This document shows positions 21,561 to 34,531 of a DNA stretch of 64,000 bases, piece by piece. The notes below the pieces were generated by a model that did no database searches, was not told where the DNA came from, and was given only the letters and a program-made list of their open reading frames with translations. This DNA comes from Bactrocera neohumeralis. Lineage: Eukaryota > Arthropoda > Insecta > Diptera > Tephritidae. The number at the start of each line of letters is the position of its first letter. The stretch's first letter is position 1. The translations under genes and the position numbers were made by a program. The stretch lies in assembly GCF_024586455.1 (NCBI RefSeq), contig NC_065920.1:52009109-52073108 (forward strand), given 5' to 3'.

Positions 21561-23236
21561 CTTTTTGGTCACCATGCAAAGTGACCTTTATAACCAGCGA
21601 AAACAAATTTCTTCAAAAATGTTGAATTTTGAGAATTTTTCAGCCTTTTAGTGTGTAACCTATCGCTGTCGTGTATAAATTGCCATACAACGGCGCCATT
21701 ATTGGTCGCATTCAAATTTCACTACACCAGCCCATGCTAGTATATGTGCTACACGTGTCCTCACACAATTTCGCGGTATGCGTGATTGTATAGGTGTAGT
21801 TTTACCTTTCATTACTGTGGTAGTAGTAGTAGTAGTAGTGATGGTTGTTGTTGTTAAGCGGCAATTTATACGTTTTTTATTACAGGGCTTAACTAGGCAT
21901 ACGGTCTACTAGCTCGTCTCAGGTGCACAGGGCGCTTGAATAACCGTATATGAGCCTTAGTGTATGTATGTGAGGGTGTATATGTGAGGGTATATATGCG
22001 AGTATATTGTAAATGTGTGTGTGTATGCAAGTTGAGATGAGGCAGAAGATGTCATTGAAATAGAGGCAGTTTTGTGGGCCAAAACTTGACTGCTTGTGTG
22101 AGCTTCACACAAATTCAACTACGCATTTGCATGTGTGTGTGTAGTATTTAAGCATTTGAGTGTCTGTGTGTGCGTAAGCACGCGAATAGGTCGGCTTTAG
22201 AGCAGATTTGTGGTACTTTGTTAAAAATTGATGTACCTCAACTTGTCACTGTCTCACTGATTGTGCTTGTCTCGAACATATGCCAGCACAAGCAACTCAC
22301 ATGTGTCCTATACATACATATATGTACATGTGGTTGTGCGCGATAAGTGTGTGTGGGTGTGTGCTTGATTGCTTCTGTTGGCGACTGACTGACATTTCGG
22401 TTATACGAGCAGAAATAAGTGCACCTACATGCGAGCCACATGCAACCACTCACAATACACGCTATATCCGACTTGCTTTTTTTTTTTGGCTGGCTACGGT
22501 GGTGTTTGTGTGCGTGTGTGTGTGCATTTCGTATGGCCTGTGAACTTTTTCATTATTCAATGTCATTTCAAATGTTGAATGGCGTATTAATGAGTGTTTG
22601 TGAGACTTAACTGTGCTGGCTGCAGCTTAACGGTACACCAAACACACACACACACACACCTACATATCTATAAGTATGCGTGTATGTATGTATAATTGCT
22701 TTTATGCTTATAAGTAAGGTTTTAAGTTCTTTCAATTGTTCCACATTTTTGTGCTTTTTTTTGTGTGAGTTTTTCTGGTTGCCTTTTTCATACGCTCAGC
22801 ACTCGAAAGTTAAATTGGCGTAGGTGTGCGCTCTAAGTGCTCATGCAAATGTGTATGTAAACATGTGTGTTTATAAGTATCAGTTATATGTGCACATCAA
22901 GTTAAGGTTAAGTGCTGAGTGGTTACAAGGTTTAACAAGGCTTAAATTTTGCGGCTTATTTCTGTCAAAGTGTCTTTTTTTCGCTTTCAAGTGATAAGCC
23001 ATATGTGGAAAGTTCTAAACGCAGCTGCTGTGTTTGCGCTTGTGATTTGGTTTTGGATGAAATTCTTTAAAACTTTAATCTTTATTACGATTGATTAGCA
23101 GTAACTGCTAAATATATTTTGATAACTAAGGCTTGAAATATGCAAATGTAAATATTTTTTGTTTACGGCGGTTGATACCGAATCGGTAGATAAGTCAGAT
23201 GCTAGGCTCAAAGTGGTGTCGTATTATGTAGAATTA
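21560..23236. other. no gene; microsatellite-rich
   Basis: It contains a GTA run (21820-21839), TG runs (about 22008-22030, 22130-22145, 22500-22525) and a CA run (22641-22660). ORFs here are microsatellite artefacts. Confidence 0.6.
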
Positions 23237-24060
23237 CAAGGAACTTTCCAAAGTAAACAGGACTTTTTGAATCTAGCGCCCCTGGTGGCGCCATCTATAT
23301 TTCGACTGATGCGTTAGAATCTGCTCTCTTTATCGATTGTCCAGTGAGAATTTCATGACATTTCATTCATTGAAAGTGAAGTTATTGCGTTTTAAGTGTC
23401 AGTATGTTTGTGTTATCGGTACGAAAATGAGCTTCGAACAAAGAAATATATATGAAAAATGGTAAATATGTTGGCTCTCTTCGAACAATGAGCCAACATT
23501 AAATTTTGTTTAAAAATTAGTAAAACTTTTACCGAAACGTTTCAATTGATGAAACAAGTTTATGGCGATGATTGCCTATCCCGCAGAGTGCACGAGTGGT
23601 TTCAGCGTTTTCAAAGTGATCGTGAGTACATAAATGATGATCAATATGTGGGCCAATCGAAATCCGTGATCACCGGAAATTCCATCGAAACTGTGCGTGA
23701 ATTCATCAAAAATCGGCCGAAATCAGCCGAAATCATCATTGAAATTTATGGAAATGGAATTGAACATTTTCGAAAAAAACATCGAAACCACCTTGTATAT
23801 AATTATCTGCCTTTTGACCAAACAAAAAATTCGCAAAAGGTACAAGGTCTGACGGGAAACTTAACTTCTCTTACCAGGAAAGGTGTACGCTTCAATCTGC
23901 TGATAGGGTGCAAATTGTTCGTGGTGAAGCTAAACAAATTGACTGACGACCAACAGCAACGGTTTTAGATCGGCCTCGAACCCGATCAAAGAATGTTGTC
24001 CAACATTCGAAGGACGATTATTTGACCAAAAATTACATTTTAACCATTAAACACACCCCG
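23237..24060 (+). mobile_element. mariner 5' part, internally deleted
   Basis: A TA precedes CAAGGAACTTTCCAAAGTAA, a terminal repeat similar in layout to the mariner at 57920. MSFEQR starts at 23427, followed by a 46-bp insertion flanked by CTTCGAACA. The N-terminus resumes as TFTETFQLMKQVYGDDCLSR and VHEWFQRFQSDREYINDD (about 23520-23640), then SVITGNSIETVREFIKN. After KLTDDQQQR the central catalytic part is missing, and KDDYLTKNYILTIKHTP (about 24010-24060) is a short piece just before the third catalytic residue. The sequence then passes directly into a Tc1-like fragment. No right terminal repeat was found. Confidence 0.8.
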
Positions 24061-24510
24061 TTTTTCTTTTAATGGAGTAAAAGAGATGCCAATAGTAAAA
24101 TCCTGGCAGCCAATTTGATACTATCCATTGAAGAGCTGCATCAGTATCAAAACGACATCTTCTTTCAACACGATTCGGCGCCATGTCATAGGCCCAATAT
24201 GCTAAGTAAATTTTTTTTTTGGTTCTACTACCTGTTATCATTCACATTCAAATTTAATTTCAATTATCTACCTTGCCTTTTTGCTGGTCGTCAATTTTGT
24301 GACTGTAAAAGAAATAAAGCAGTTGGCATAGCCTTGGGAAAGCCTCGATTTAAACCCCATCAAAAACATGCGGGAGAGTATAAAGAAACAGGTAGCCGCA
24401 TAGTGGCCGAAAACCAAAAAATGACGAGCGATTTTTTATGTATAGTACTGTATATATTCTTTGGTCATTTCTTAAAGTGTATTTTTGATATCAAAAAGCC
24501 CTTTGCAGAC
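24061..24510 (+). pseudogene. Tc1-like transposase fragment
   Basis: The plus strand reads SIEELHQYQNDIFFQHDSAP then CHR (about 24121-24190). This is the second catalytic aspartate region of Tc1-family transposases. About 130 bp later DLNPIKNMRESIKKQVAA appears in another frame (about 24348-24405), the block holding the DLNPIE motif, here with K for E. The catalytic Glu is therefore lost. The sequence between them is unrelated AT-rich DNA or heavily decayed. Confidence 0.7.
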
Positions 24511-24514
24511 TATT

Positions 24515-27500
24515 AGAACCTTGTTTTATTTCACGAATGAGATTAAAAATCGCTCATTAAAAATAAGACGAAATTCGACAGTAAAATTTATTCATCTTAA
24601 AGAGCAATACTCGTTTACATTCGAAGACACCAGCTGTTACGTCACATATTCTATTCAAAAGTGATATTATTGCGAGCAACTGATTTCAGAATGTCTCCAA
24701 GAACTCTTGAGATATGGAAAACATTTCGCATTATATTTTGGACGTGTGTTAAGCCCTAAATTAATAATTCCTCGAAAATAAATAATTACATCATGGGCTT
24801 TGTAATTGCCCATTAAAAAATACTATTAAAAAGTTAAAAGTATTAAGCCGAATTGCCTATAAATAAACGTATGTTAGTCCATTGCTATTTCTCTCTTTGT
24901 AATAAATAAGCTTTAGTATTGTTATTACCTTTAAATTATTATTGTTGTTATTTTAGTAGTAAAAAGAAAGTATTTTATAAATAAATTTAAGGTATGCTGC
25001 CATGCCAAGACTGTAGGCGACGTAAAAGTCCGGATTTACTCCGGTAACGTCGATCCGCTTGTCGTGTGAATAGGACGCTTGAATGGCCTTTGGACTAACA
25101 ATAACGGATCGTTTCACTCAAATGAAAATATGGATTTAGTCGTCGACATATTCTCCTTTTAGATTAATACATTTTGTTCAAGATTTAAGTTCTTTAGAAT
25201 GCAGTCCTGCGCATAATTAGTAAGGACACAAACCAATACCAGTCAGCTGATTGTTGAATGCTGAATGATCAGTATAATTTTAGCCTTGAATTCATAGATT
25301 AGTAGTTTCACTCTAGCTTTGTGATTGTAAATGTAATTTTATCATATTTAAACTATAGACACACATATGTATATGTCTGTAGATATGTATCATGCGGCGT
25401 GATGCTACAATCCGTTAACCAAATGTATATTTAAGGAGGAATTCAATAAAGAAGCGGCCTATTTACGTGATAGACTGGTGTACGAGCAATACGAGCTTTT
25501 CAATTGGCGGAGTTTTAGGACAACTTTTGTACACATTTGATACCGGTTCGATATTGTCAAGCTTCGTTGCTGTCGAAATGGGTGTATATCTTTGACCTTT
25601 TTATTTGAATTGCATATTTTTCCAGCGACCTACCGTTTAAGTTTAGAAAACAGTAACTGATCGCTTTAGACTAAATTATGGGAGTTTAGTTCAGAGCGTA
25701 GTTCTTACTTCACAAAGTTAGATGAAATGTCATGAATCTTTGACAGTTTCCTAACACAGGCTAGTATCATCAGATAGTATTGAATTTTTTTGTTTATGTC
25801 GCGATCCCTTATCTAGGACTTTGTATTATTATAGAGTTCAAAATTCGAATAGAACTCTTTTTTGAAACCTGTAAAGCCATGTAACCCCTTAACCGAGTTT
25901 TATGAAATTTCGAAAATCATTTTTTTCACTCTGTTCTAGATAAGAATCAGAGTAGAGCCGGATTTATGACCAACAAAAAATTATATTTTTTAGAATAAAC
26001 AATTGAATTTTACAAAAAAAATTCAATTTGCCGTGAAAGTTCGAAAATTCCAGAAATTACCCGGAAGTTAACTTTAACCTTGAATAACTTTTAAAGGAGT
26101 GAGTATATCGAAAAATTGTTCAGACTTTTTTGTAGAGCATTCAATTCTGTACAAGAATATGACTTTTTTATTCCTACAAACGAGAAAGCTCCAGAGAAAA
26201 CAAAATATTCGTAAAAAGTGGTAAAATCCCATGTAATTTCAATGGGAAATGTATCGTGTTTGGGGCAAGGTTTATTATGAAAATTAAGGGCTTTTTATGG
26301 TCTGATATTTTTTTTTAGATGGAAAACTAGAAGTTTAGGGGGCGTCTCGTCAAAAATAATCAATTTGGTAAATAACGGACACCCTACTCCATATATATAT
26401 AGCTTTTATAACAAAGCGGACTCTTTTCACCATAAAAATTGCAAAAGTAAAAGTCCGGAAGAGAATAAGTCATAATGAATTTCAGATGAAAAATATTCAA
26501 GTCAAGTCCAATCCACAGCCAGACAATGCCGAGTATTCAGGATATTTAGTAAGTACTGTTTCTCAAATACAGCACAGTTAATTAATATTGTCTGGGCAAG
26601 GTCTCTTTTTTTCAAAATAGCTCCACATTTGATTTGAAATTTGATGGTGTTGATTGAAAATTAGTAATCCATTCTATAAACCGAAGTTGTGGCAAGTCTT
26701 TGCTTGCATTAAGACTGCTCTTCGTATTGAAAAAAGATCGTTCGAAGTTCAAACCTCTTGGAAAGAGGCTTTTTAAGGTATAAAGCAATGTAAAAACTCC
26801 AAACTTTTCGTCAGAAGACTTAATGATTAACGAGTACTTCTCAATAATTCGAATTATTTTTTGGTTAGATTCCGAACAAAAAATGTTGTAAGAAACCCTT
26901 TAAGCGTCCAAAGTCTAAACATTTTTTCTATTATTGCCAATTTTCGCTCAAAAATAAATTTGCTCTTCAAAATTTGGAAATATAAAAAAAAATATATTTT
27001 TATATATGTACATATATTAAAGCTCTTTCCTATATACATCCTGCTGTTGTGAAGTTGAGCGTTAGCCTTGCTCTCCTGTAGATGCTCAAAATTTTTCAAT
27101 CAACTGATTTGAATTTTAAAATTAAATGGGTATATTGCATATTTAGAGTGAAACCAAGATATTTATGTATCAGTTGATAAAAGCAATTCTGCTATTTGTT
27201 CGAAAAACTCTATTGATATCTTCTCTTTAGCTCTTCCATTTAACACCTTTCTTGATTACTTTTACTGAGCACTTCTCTTGTTTTTTTTTTATGAGCACTT
27301 CTTAGAGTTCTGAGCTGTTGTTTTGATAATTTTTCTTAAGCTCTTCTTTAAGTTATAACTACAGAAATTTTTTTAATGATTTTAACTTTCAGTGACTGTA
27401 TAAAGCCGTAATCAAATAAAAGCTCGAAAGAATACTGTACAGCAACAAACGAAACTCTGCCGGATTTCTTTCTGCTATGAAATGTTGACCACTCAGCAGA

Positions 27501-27785
27501 ATTCCATAATATTATTTTCGAAAAGTTTTTTAGGCTGCTACAACAAAAAAGAAACTTAAACTAATACTATCAAAAGCCAGAAGCTATATCTATACATATT
27601 CAGAAATGCTGATCTCATCGTGACCGACTCAGTAGCGAAATATAGACCTCATCCTGACTCAGCATTCAAGCACAATAATTAGAGTCAGCAAAATACTTGC
27701 AAAATCTATTGATATTTACTAAGCATAATTCACTAAAATCACTCGCACTTATATATTTATAACAAGAAAGGTAATTTGAAATGTT
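24515..27785. other. intron sequence, no gene recognised
   Basis: No coding block is supported. 25850-26480 has the look of non-coding repeat DNA. If the exchanger gene model is right this belongs to the intron after the exon at 27792. No exon encoding the next transmembrane part was found between 1 and 27785. Confidence 0.5.
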
Positions 27786-27791
27786 ACTTAC

Positions 27792-27928
27792 CCAACAGTG
27801 ACGTCAAAAATATTGCTACCAACTGAACTGGAAACCGCCATATCACCGAATCCCTTACGCGCCACAATCACCGACGTTATCAAATCGGGTATTGATGTGC
27901 CAGCGGCAAGGAAGGTCAAACCCATAAC
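27792..27928 (-). CDS. Nckx30C: Nckx exon with alpha-2 repeat
   Basis: Internal exon of a K+-dependent Na+/Ca2+ exchanger, a plasma-membrane antiporter moving Ca2+ against Na+ with K+. It encodes VMGLTFLAAGTSIPDLITSV, IVARKGFGDMAVSSSVGSNI and FDVTV, plus two bases of a glycine codon. GTSIPDL and SVGSNIFDVTVG are the alpha-2 repeat motifs; the acidic D of PDL and the N and D of SNIFD are the kind of residues that line the ion path in this family. On the minus strand the acceptor is CCGTATAG before GTT and the donor is GTAAGT after GG. The length is 137 bp (45 codons plus 2). It joins in phase to the exon at 28119-28373 across 190 bp. The paralogue cannot be fully excluded, but the wording fits Nckx30C best from memory. 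Confidence 0.92.
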
Positions 27929-28118
27929 CTATACGGCGCAGTTGGTGAGTGGGTTATAGGAAAAAAACAGTTAGCAAATATTCAAAAGCAATGAAATGAT
28001 GTATGAAGATAAGTCTCAAAAAAGTAGAAATATGTAAAGATATAAAGAATGACCCACATTACACATACATATGCGCACATCTATGTATATACATATGTAT
28101 GTGTTTACATCCACTCAC
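27929..28118 (-). other. 190-bp Nckx intron
   Basis: On the minus strand it begins GTGAGTGG and ends CCGTATAG. It separates RIPPE from VMGLTFL. It contains a short CATATGTA microsatellite. Confidence 0.85.
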
Positions 28119-28373
28119 CTCGGGTGGTATGCGTGCCGTATCGCCGGCTACGTTCGCCCACCACACCATCAGATATGAGAAGGCAGCAATCCATAGTATA
28201 GAGCCTATGAACGTGACCGGGTAGTATTTCTTGCCGCGCGGTGTACGCGTATCGGGCAACGTCAGCCACATGGGTATTAGCAGTGGTGCCACCATTATGT
28301 AGGTGAGACGTTTGCGGGCAGTATCGGGCCATGCCATGCTCAGCGGTTCCGGCTCATCTTCAATTTCATTGGC
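28119..28373 (-). CDS. Nckx30C: Nckx exon, central loop end and membrane segments
   Basis: Internal exon of the same exchanger: 255 bp, 85 codons, phase 0 at both ends. It starts ANEIEDEPEPLSMAWPDTAR, an acidic end of the cytoplasmic loop. A membrane segment follows (LTYIMVAPLLIPMWLTL), then the LPDTRTPRGKKYYP linker, and a second membrane segment (VTFIGSILWIAAFSYLMVWW). It ends ANVAGDTARIPPE. The minus-strand acceptor is AATTTAG before GCC, and the donor is GTGAGT after GAG. There are no stops or frame breaks, unlike every transposon ORF nearby, which argues for a live host gene. The preceding exon was not found up to base 64000. Confidence 0.92.
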
Positions 28374-31300
28374 CTAAATTTTGCAGTTTCAATTTGTTGT
28401 GTGATTTTGTATTGTTGTTGTTTTTATTTTTTAATTTTTATTTTATGTTTGTGTGTGTGTGTGTGAGTGGGTATTTTGGTAATTGTGTTTTTTTTTAGTG
28501 GCATCATTGCGTTCGTTACAAAGTGGTGGGTTGGGAGTATTTTTGGAGGTGGGCAATTTATTGTTGGTTAAGGGAGAAGAGGTGTAAATGAGAATACAAA
28601 TTTATTAGTAACTGTTATTTTGAAATATTTTTCGGTATTATTAAATTTTAAATATAACTTTGTGATAAATATATATATATGTATATATGTATAGATTAGT
28701 AAGTATTTAATTTAAATATGGTTTTTAATAAATTTACAAAAGGATCTTAATTTGGTTAATTTTGGCAAAATTTCGTTATAAATGTATGAAATTTGTATTT
28801 ATATTTATAAAGAATATTAATCGTTTATACAAAATGCAGTAAATGACGTTTTGTGAAATATGAAATTTTATAAAAAAATTAATTGTGATTTTAAAATATT
28901 TTAAAACAATCATTTTGAGAAAGAAATATTTGATTTTTTTTTTGAAAATGGTTGCGCAGTCAATATAATAAATATTCTTAAATAAAACGAGTTCAGTGAA
29001 AATGCGCTTACAAATTTTTTTTTTGTATTTTTTTTTTAACTTTAAAGCAGTAATTAATAATAACATAATAATGAAAAGTGAAAAAAAAAAAATTTTGAAA
29101 AATGAAATAAAAAATATTTGAATAAGTAAATAAGGCATCTACCATACATATGTATGTATATATGTATGTATGTATATACTATACATTCTTGTATGGTGCT
29201 TGTGGATTAATTTTTTTTATACTTATTTATAATAAATTAAATTATGTCTTTTAAAAGTATAAAAAAATAATACTCTATGTTGAAAAATGTGAAATAAAAT
29301 ATTTTGAAGTTTTTTAAAAATAAAATCAAAAATTTTTACAAAAATATTCTAACAAATAAAAAGTGTAATTTTTAAATTTATTTTTAATAAATTGTAGAAT
29401 ATATTTTTGTAAAAATATTTAAAAAAGTAAATTAAAAGGTAGACATATGTATATGTATTTCGAATTTTATTTTGAAATTTGGTTTTTTTTTCATAAAATT
29501 TGTTAAACTTATTTCACATTTTGTTAACGTTATTTCATTTTTAATTTTTTATGTGTAGAGTTTTACAATCAATATTAGAGCTGTGACTAATTTTGAAACA
29601 CTATTTTTTAAGAGTCATTTAATTTCTTTTAATTTTACAAATTTGAATATTGAAATTAGAAATTTTTAATTGAATTTATTTTAACATTAATTTTAATTTT
29701 AATTTTGTTTTTAATTTTAATTTTAATGCTAATTTTAATTTTAAATTTTAATTTAAATTCTAACTTAAATTTAAATTTTTAATTTTTTTATTTGCAATTT
29801 AAAAAATATTTAAATTTTAATAGTTAAAGAAATTTTATGAAGTACTGAATTAGTTTCAGATAAAAAATAATTTTTATTATTTTATATTTTGAAAAAAATA
29901 TTTTCAATTCGCAGAAAAAGTATTATTTACATTTTAATTATTATTATTAATGTCTTATATTTAAAATTTGTTTTATGATATGTTTTCGGTTTTTCAAAAA
30001 TTTCAAAACAAAGAATTTTTGTCTTTAAAATTATTTTTTTTTTAAAGAAAATTTGGTTTTTATTACTTCATTTGAATTTTTTTGTTATTTCTTTAATGTT
30101 TTTAGTTTTTAAAAAGTTTCCAAATGTAGAATTTTCGACTTAAAAATTTGATTCGATTTTAATTTTTTAAGAAGATTTTGTTTTTATTATTTCACTTTAT
30201 TTTTTTTTTTGGTACGTTATTTTTTAAGAAGATTTTGTTTTTATTACTTCACTTTATTTTTTTTTTTTTGTATGTTATTTTTTTAATGTTTTTAATTTTT
30301 GAAAGTTTTTATTAAAACAAATTGTGTTAAAAATCTTTTAAAATTTTGGAAAAATTTCAAAGATTCCTTTAGCAGTTAGTCCGTTGATTGGAAAATTGTT
30401 AGATAAATTTTTGAATTATTGAGAAAAATATGAGTTTTTTTCTTTGCTTGAACAGTTCAAAAATAATTTGTTGAAATAAAATTTACAAATTAATAAATTT
30501 GGAAATTTTGAAAAGAAAATCTTGAGTTATAATTTTTATTTATATTGTTTGTTCTGAAATACTAACTAAAGTTTTTTTTTCATTTTTATTTTTCTTTCCA
30601 AATTAAACAATAAAATTTTTAATTTAAAAAATTCGAAATTCGAAATTTTTTAAATTAATTAAAAATTATTCTTACATATTATTTAATTTAGTTAAAATTG
30701 AAAAAACTTAACACTTAAAATTTTTGTTACGTAAAACAACCAAATAGATTTTATAAAATGAATATTAATAAAATGTTAATAATCTTAAAACACTTTTTCA
30801 CTGAACTCATGACATATAAAATATATTATGGTTTGTAAAAATATGTAAATTTTTTTGATGTTATATAAAGCGTTAGAATGTTAGTGATTTAGTAAAAAGT
30901 AAAGAAAAAATGCTTTTGTATGTTACACTACTAAATAATTTAGAAAGAGAGTATTTTGTTTGGCAAGGTTGTAGCTAGCTAGATTTTTGGGGTAAATTTT
31001 TTAAACTAGTGGCCTGATAAATATTTTCTATATTTTTTTGCAAAGAATATTTCAATTCCAACAACAAAATATTAATTATTTTATTTATATTTATTATTTT
31101 TTATATTTATTTTATTCTATTTTACAGAGTTTCATATATTTCAATTATTAGGGTAGATCAAAAAAGACTATTATTTCTTGCTTGTTACTCTGGAAAATAG
31201 CTGCTTAGTCCACTAAGAAAATTCTTCCAATTATGAGCTCTTAATTGTAACCCGAAGGAAATAATCAAACCACGCTTTTAACTATTTGAAAAAATATTTC

Positions 31301-33560
31301 GTTTCATAGATTTTGTAGGAAATTCAATGCTCTGTAATGGTCTCTTACGATTTTTTTTAAATTAATGGCCTAAAGACATTAACGCTTGAAATTTTATTAT
31401 TTTAAGAAACTTTTTTTATAAATTTTATAAGTCAATGAAAACAATTATTTTAAATTGGAAAACTTTTAGTTTGGCAGAAAATTTACTGCTTTTCAAATTG
31501 GTCTCGAGCAATTGTTCGTTTAAGTTGAGCGTTGGAGAGATATCCATTGTCAAACAGCAAAAAAAAAAATTAATAATAAAACACAGAATTAAAAAAAAAA
31601 TAATAAAATAAAATATATAAATTTTAGGGATAAGTAAGTTTTCTGGATTTAAAGTGATTTTAATCGCTAAATAAGATACTTTTTCATGTAGACATATATT
31701 TTTCCGCTAGATAATAAGAAAAAGGAGATAACAGTTCCCACGACTGTCACAACAGTTCCAAGGACTGTCAACTCGGCAGAATTCTGTTGCTAGAACCACA
31801 ACAACAAAAGAGATAACTGTCGGAGTACCTTCGCGAGGTTCCTAGAGGTGTCTAAGAAATCATTTTTCAGAGTAGAAAGCCAAAAAAAAATTATTTAATT
31901 TTTTTGATTTACCCTAATAAATATAATTTTTTTTGAAATCAGGTTTGTAAAAATAAAGTACAAACTTTTAGAAAAGTTTAATTTTATAAATTTTATTTTT
32001 TATATTTTTTTTTATAATTTTTTTTTATATTTTAGTTTTTATTCATTTTTTGTAGTAAAACACAATTTTTTTGTTATTTATTTTTTGTTATTTTTCTACT
32101 AAATTTGTTTTTTGTTTCCATAATTTTTTTTTACTATTTTTAACAGTTATGTTTTGAGATTGGTTCTTACTAAACTAATGGGTTGTCTGCTCTAATATAT
32201 ATAACTACAATAACTTTCTATTTTCGAAAGTGCTAACAAGCAATTTATAACATTATGCTACATTGTTTAAAAATATTTCTAAATTTTTATTTTATTTTTG
32301 GTTTTTTTTAAGTTAAGGCTTTATATAGCTTTTTTAAATATTTTCAGAAAAGTTAATGCTTTTTATACTTAATTTTAAATTTATTCATTTATTTAAAATT
32401 TCTTTATTAATTTTTTATTAAAAAAAATAATAATATTTTCTTTTTTAATTTTTTTCATTAAAGAAATATTTAATGCATTAAAATATTTTTTTTTTTTGCT
32501 TAAGAAGAAATTATTAGATTAAATTATTGTATTATTTTACTTTCTAATGTTTAGAAATTAATTTAGTATTTATTTAACTAACATTGAGTCGCCTAACCAA
32601 GCATTTTTTTAATTTAATATATTAAAATTCTGCTTTTTAGTTTTGTTTAGTTAAATTTTAGAAAGTGGGTGAGAAGTGATTGAATGCATGCCAGTGCTGA
32701 TGAACGCTGTATGATCATGCTGAGTATGATTAATAGCAATAAAGCAAGCATAACATATTTTGTACATTTTTTATTTACAGTGTAAAAAGTGAAATATTCT
32801 TTATTGCAAAAAAGAAAAAGTAAAAAAAAAAAGTTAAAAAAGTGTATATTTAATATAAAAGTTGTTTTTTATATTTTCTGAATCCTGCAAACAGTAAAAG
32901 AAAAAAAATTAAAAAATATATATATTTATTTTAATAATAAATAAAAAAATTAAATTTCAAATAAATAATTTTTTTAAAATTTGTTTGAAACCGATCATGT
33001 TTGTAAAAAAATTATTTAGAAAAAATTATTTATATATAATATTAGACTGAATATTGTAAAACCTAAAAGAAAAAAAAATTAAATAAAAAATTATTTATAA
33101 ATAAATTTAAATATTTAAAAAAAGTTTTGAATTATAAAATTTTTATTATTTTTTGAATTATAAAATTTGTATAAAATATTGTATATAGAAATCGAAACAT
33201 ATTTTTTTTTGTAAATAGATTTTTTTCGTAAATATTTACTCATTTTACTTACGATGAATATTTTCAAAAATTTTATAATAGAGTCGAAACATGTTTTTTA
33301 TATACGATATGTGTATATTTTTTTATTTTTTGGGTTTTTAAAAATTATTTTTGTGGTGTATAAATATTTTTTAATTATTTTTATGAATATATTTTATTTG
33401 TGTTGCTTTTTTATTGCAGTAGAATCGAAACATTTTTTAAAATATAATATATATAATTAAAAATATATAAAAATCAGAGCAAAATAATTTTTATTTATTT
33501 TATTCTTAATTTTTTACTTTCATTTATTTATTTATTTTTTTGTTTTTTAGTAAATTCTCA
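28374..33560. other. very AT-rich intron block
   Basis: Long A/T homopolymer and TTTTAA-type tracts dominate, for example repeated AATTTTAATTTTAATTTT at 29685-29740. A GT run (28451-28466) and a TATG run (29154-29187) lie at the left. ORFs such as 28776-29138 are low-complexity artefacts. A GC-richer island occurs at 31720-31860. No exon is seen. Confidence 0.7.
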
Positions 33561-34220
33561 TTGAACTGCTACAAGCGTCTTCGATACCTTTACCTTAGCA
33601 CTTCACAAATTGAAACTAATTTTTATCAATTTCCAATCACTAAATGTCCAATAAGACAATCTATTACCAAAATATTACATTAATCTCGCCCAAAACTTTG
33701 CCAACCCCCACAAAAACTAAAAAAAACTATACTTCCGAATTTCGGCAATTCTCAAAGTTTTACTATTCGCCCAAAAAAAAAATAAAAGAAATCAGCGCAG
33801 CAGAATGTAAACTGCATCCCGCTGAAGATTAAAATGGCTAAAATATAGTTAACTGATTGTCCACTAATGAAGGACATCAGCTTAAGCGCATTTGCTGCTC
33901 GCTGCAACGTCTGCTGCTGGCACATTATTATCCTTCACACTCGAATGCCGCACAAATGCAGAGGAAATCATACGAATTTTCACAATTGAGTGCATTCAGC
34001 ATGAGCGCTTAAAATGCTTGCTCTTTTATTCTTGCATTTTTAGTTTAACACTGTAATTCACAGGCCACAAAGTATTTGCTATCGTTGTGGTGAATCTACT
34101 TTTACTCTGTTTTTTTTGTTGTCGCTACGCAAAAGTTTTAATATTATTTGCATTAGTTGCCACTATCTATTCGTATACTTTGGTGAAATAATGCAGCTGA
34201 CAAAACTTCATATGTAAATT
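33561..34220. other. no gene recognised
   Basis: Less AT-rich sequence with CTGCTG-type stretches near 33890-33920. The 62-codon ORF at 33644-33832 has no family features. Confidence 0.5.
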
Positions 34221-34223
34221 TTG

Positions 34224-34531
34224 AAGATATTTGCTTTAATATGAGCAGTACCCGGCGTATAAGTAACTTTTTCGTGGCTTGGTAAAGTATAAGGCTGGGC
34301 GTATACGTAACTTTCGTACATGGCGATGTGTAATACTTATTTCGAATTTGTTGTTGGAAGTTATTTGCTTTAATACGAGCCGTACACGGCGTATACGTAA
34401 CTTCGTGGCTTTGTAAAGTATGAGGCAGGGCGTATACGTAACTTGGTAGTTTAGTATGGTACATGAAGGGTCAGGGCGTATACGTAACTTTTTTTTCATT
34501 TCGATAAGTAATACTTATTTGGAATTTGTTG
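34224..34531 (+). repeat. tandem repeat carrying GGCGTATACGTAACTT
   Basis: Two units of about 133 bp (34224-34357 and 34358-34531) share TTGCTTTAATAYGAGC, CGTGGCTTKGTAAAGTATRA and AATACTTATTTSGAATTTGT. The box GGCGTATACGTAACT (or GGCGTATAAGTAACT) occurs at about 34254, 34298, 34388, 34429 and 34475. A further GTCGTATACGTAACATT is at about 35074. The box contains overlapping palindromes GTATAC and TACGTA. Confidence 0.85.

Noticed and set aside
28776..29138. 120-codon minus-strand ORF with hydrophobic stretches next to the Nckx exon
   Set aside because: Almost all Phe, Ile, Lys and Leu from A/T homopolymers; no resemblance to exchanger segments.
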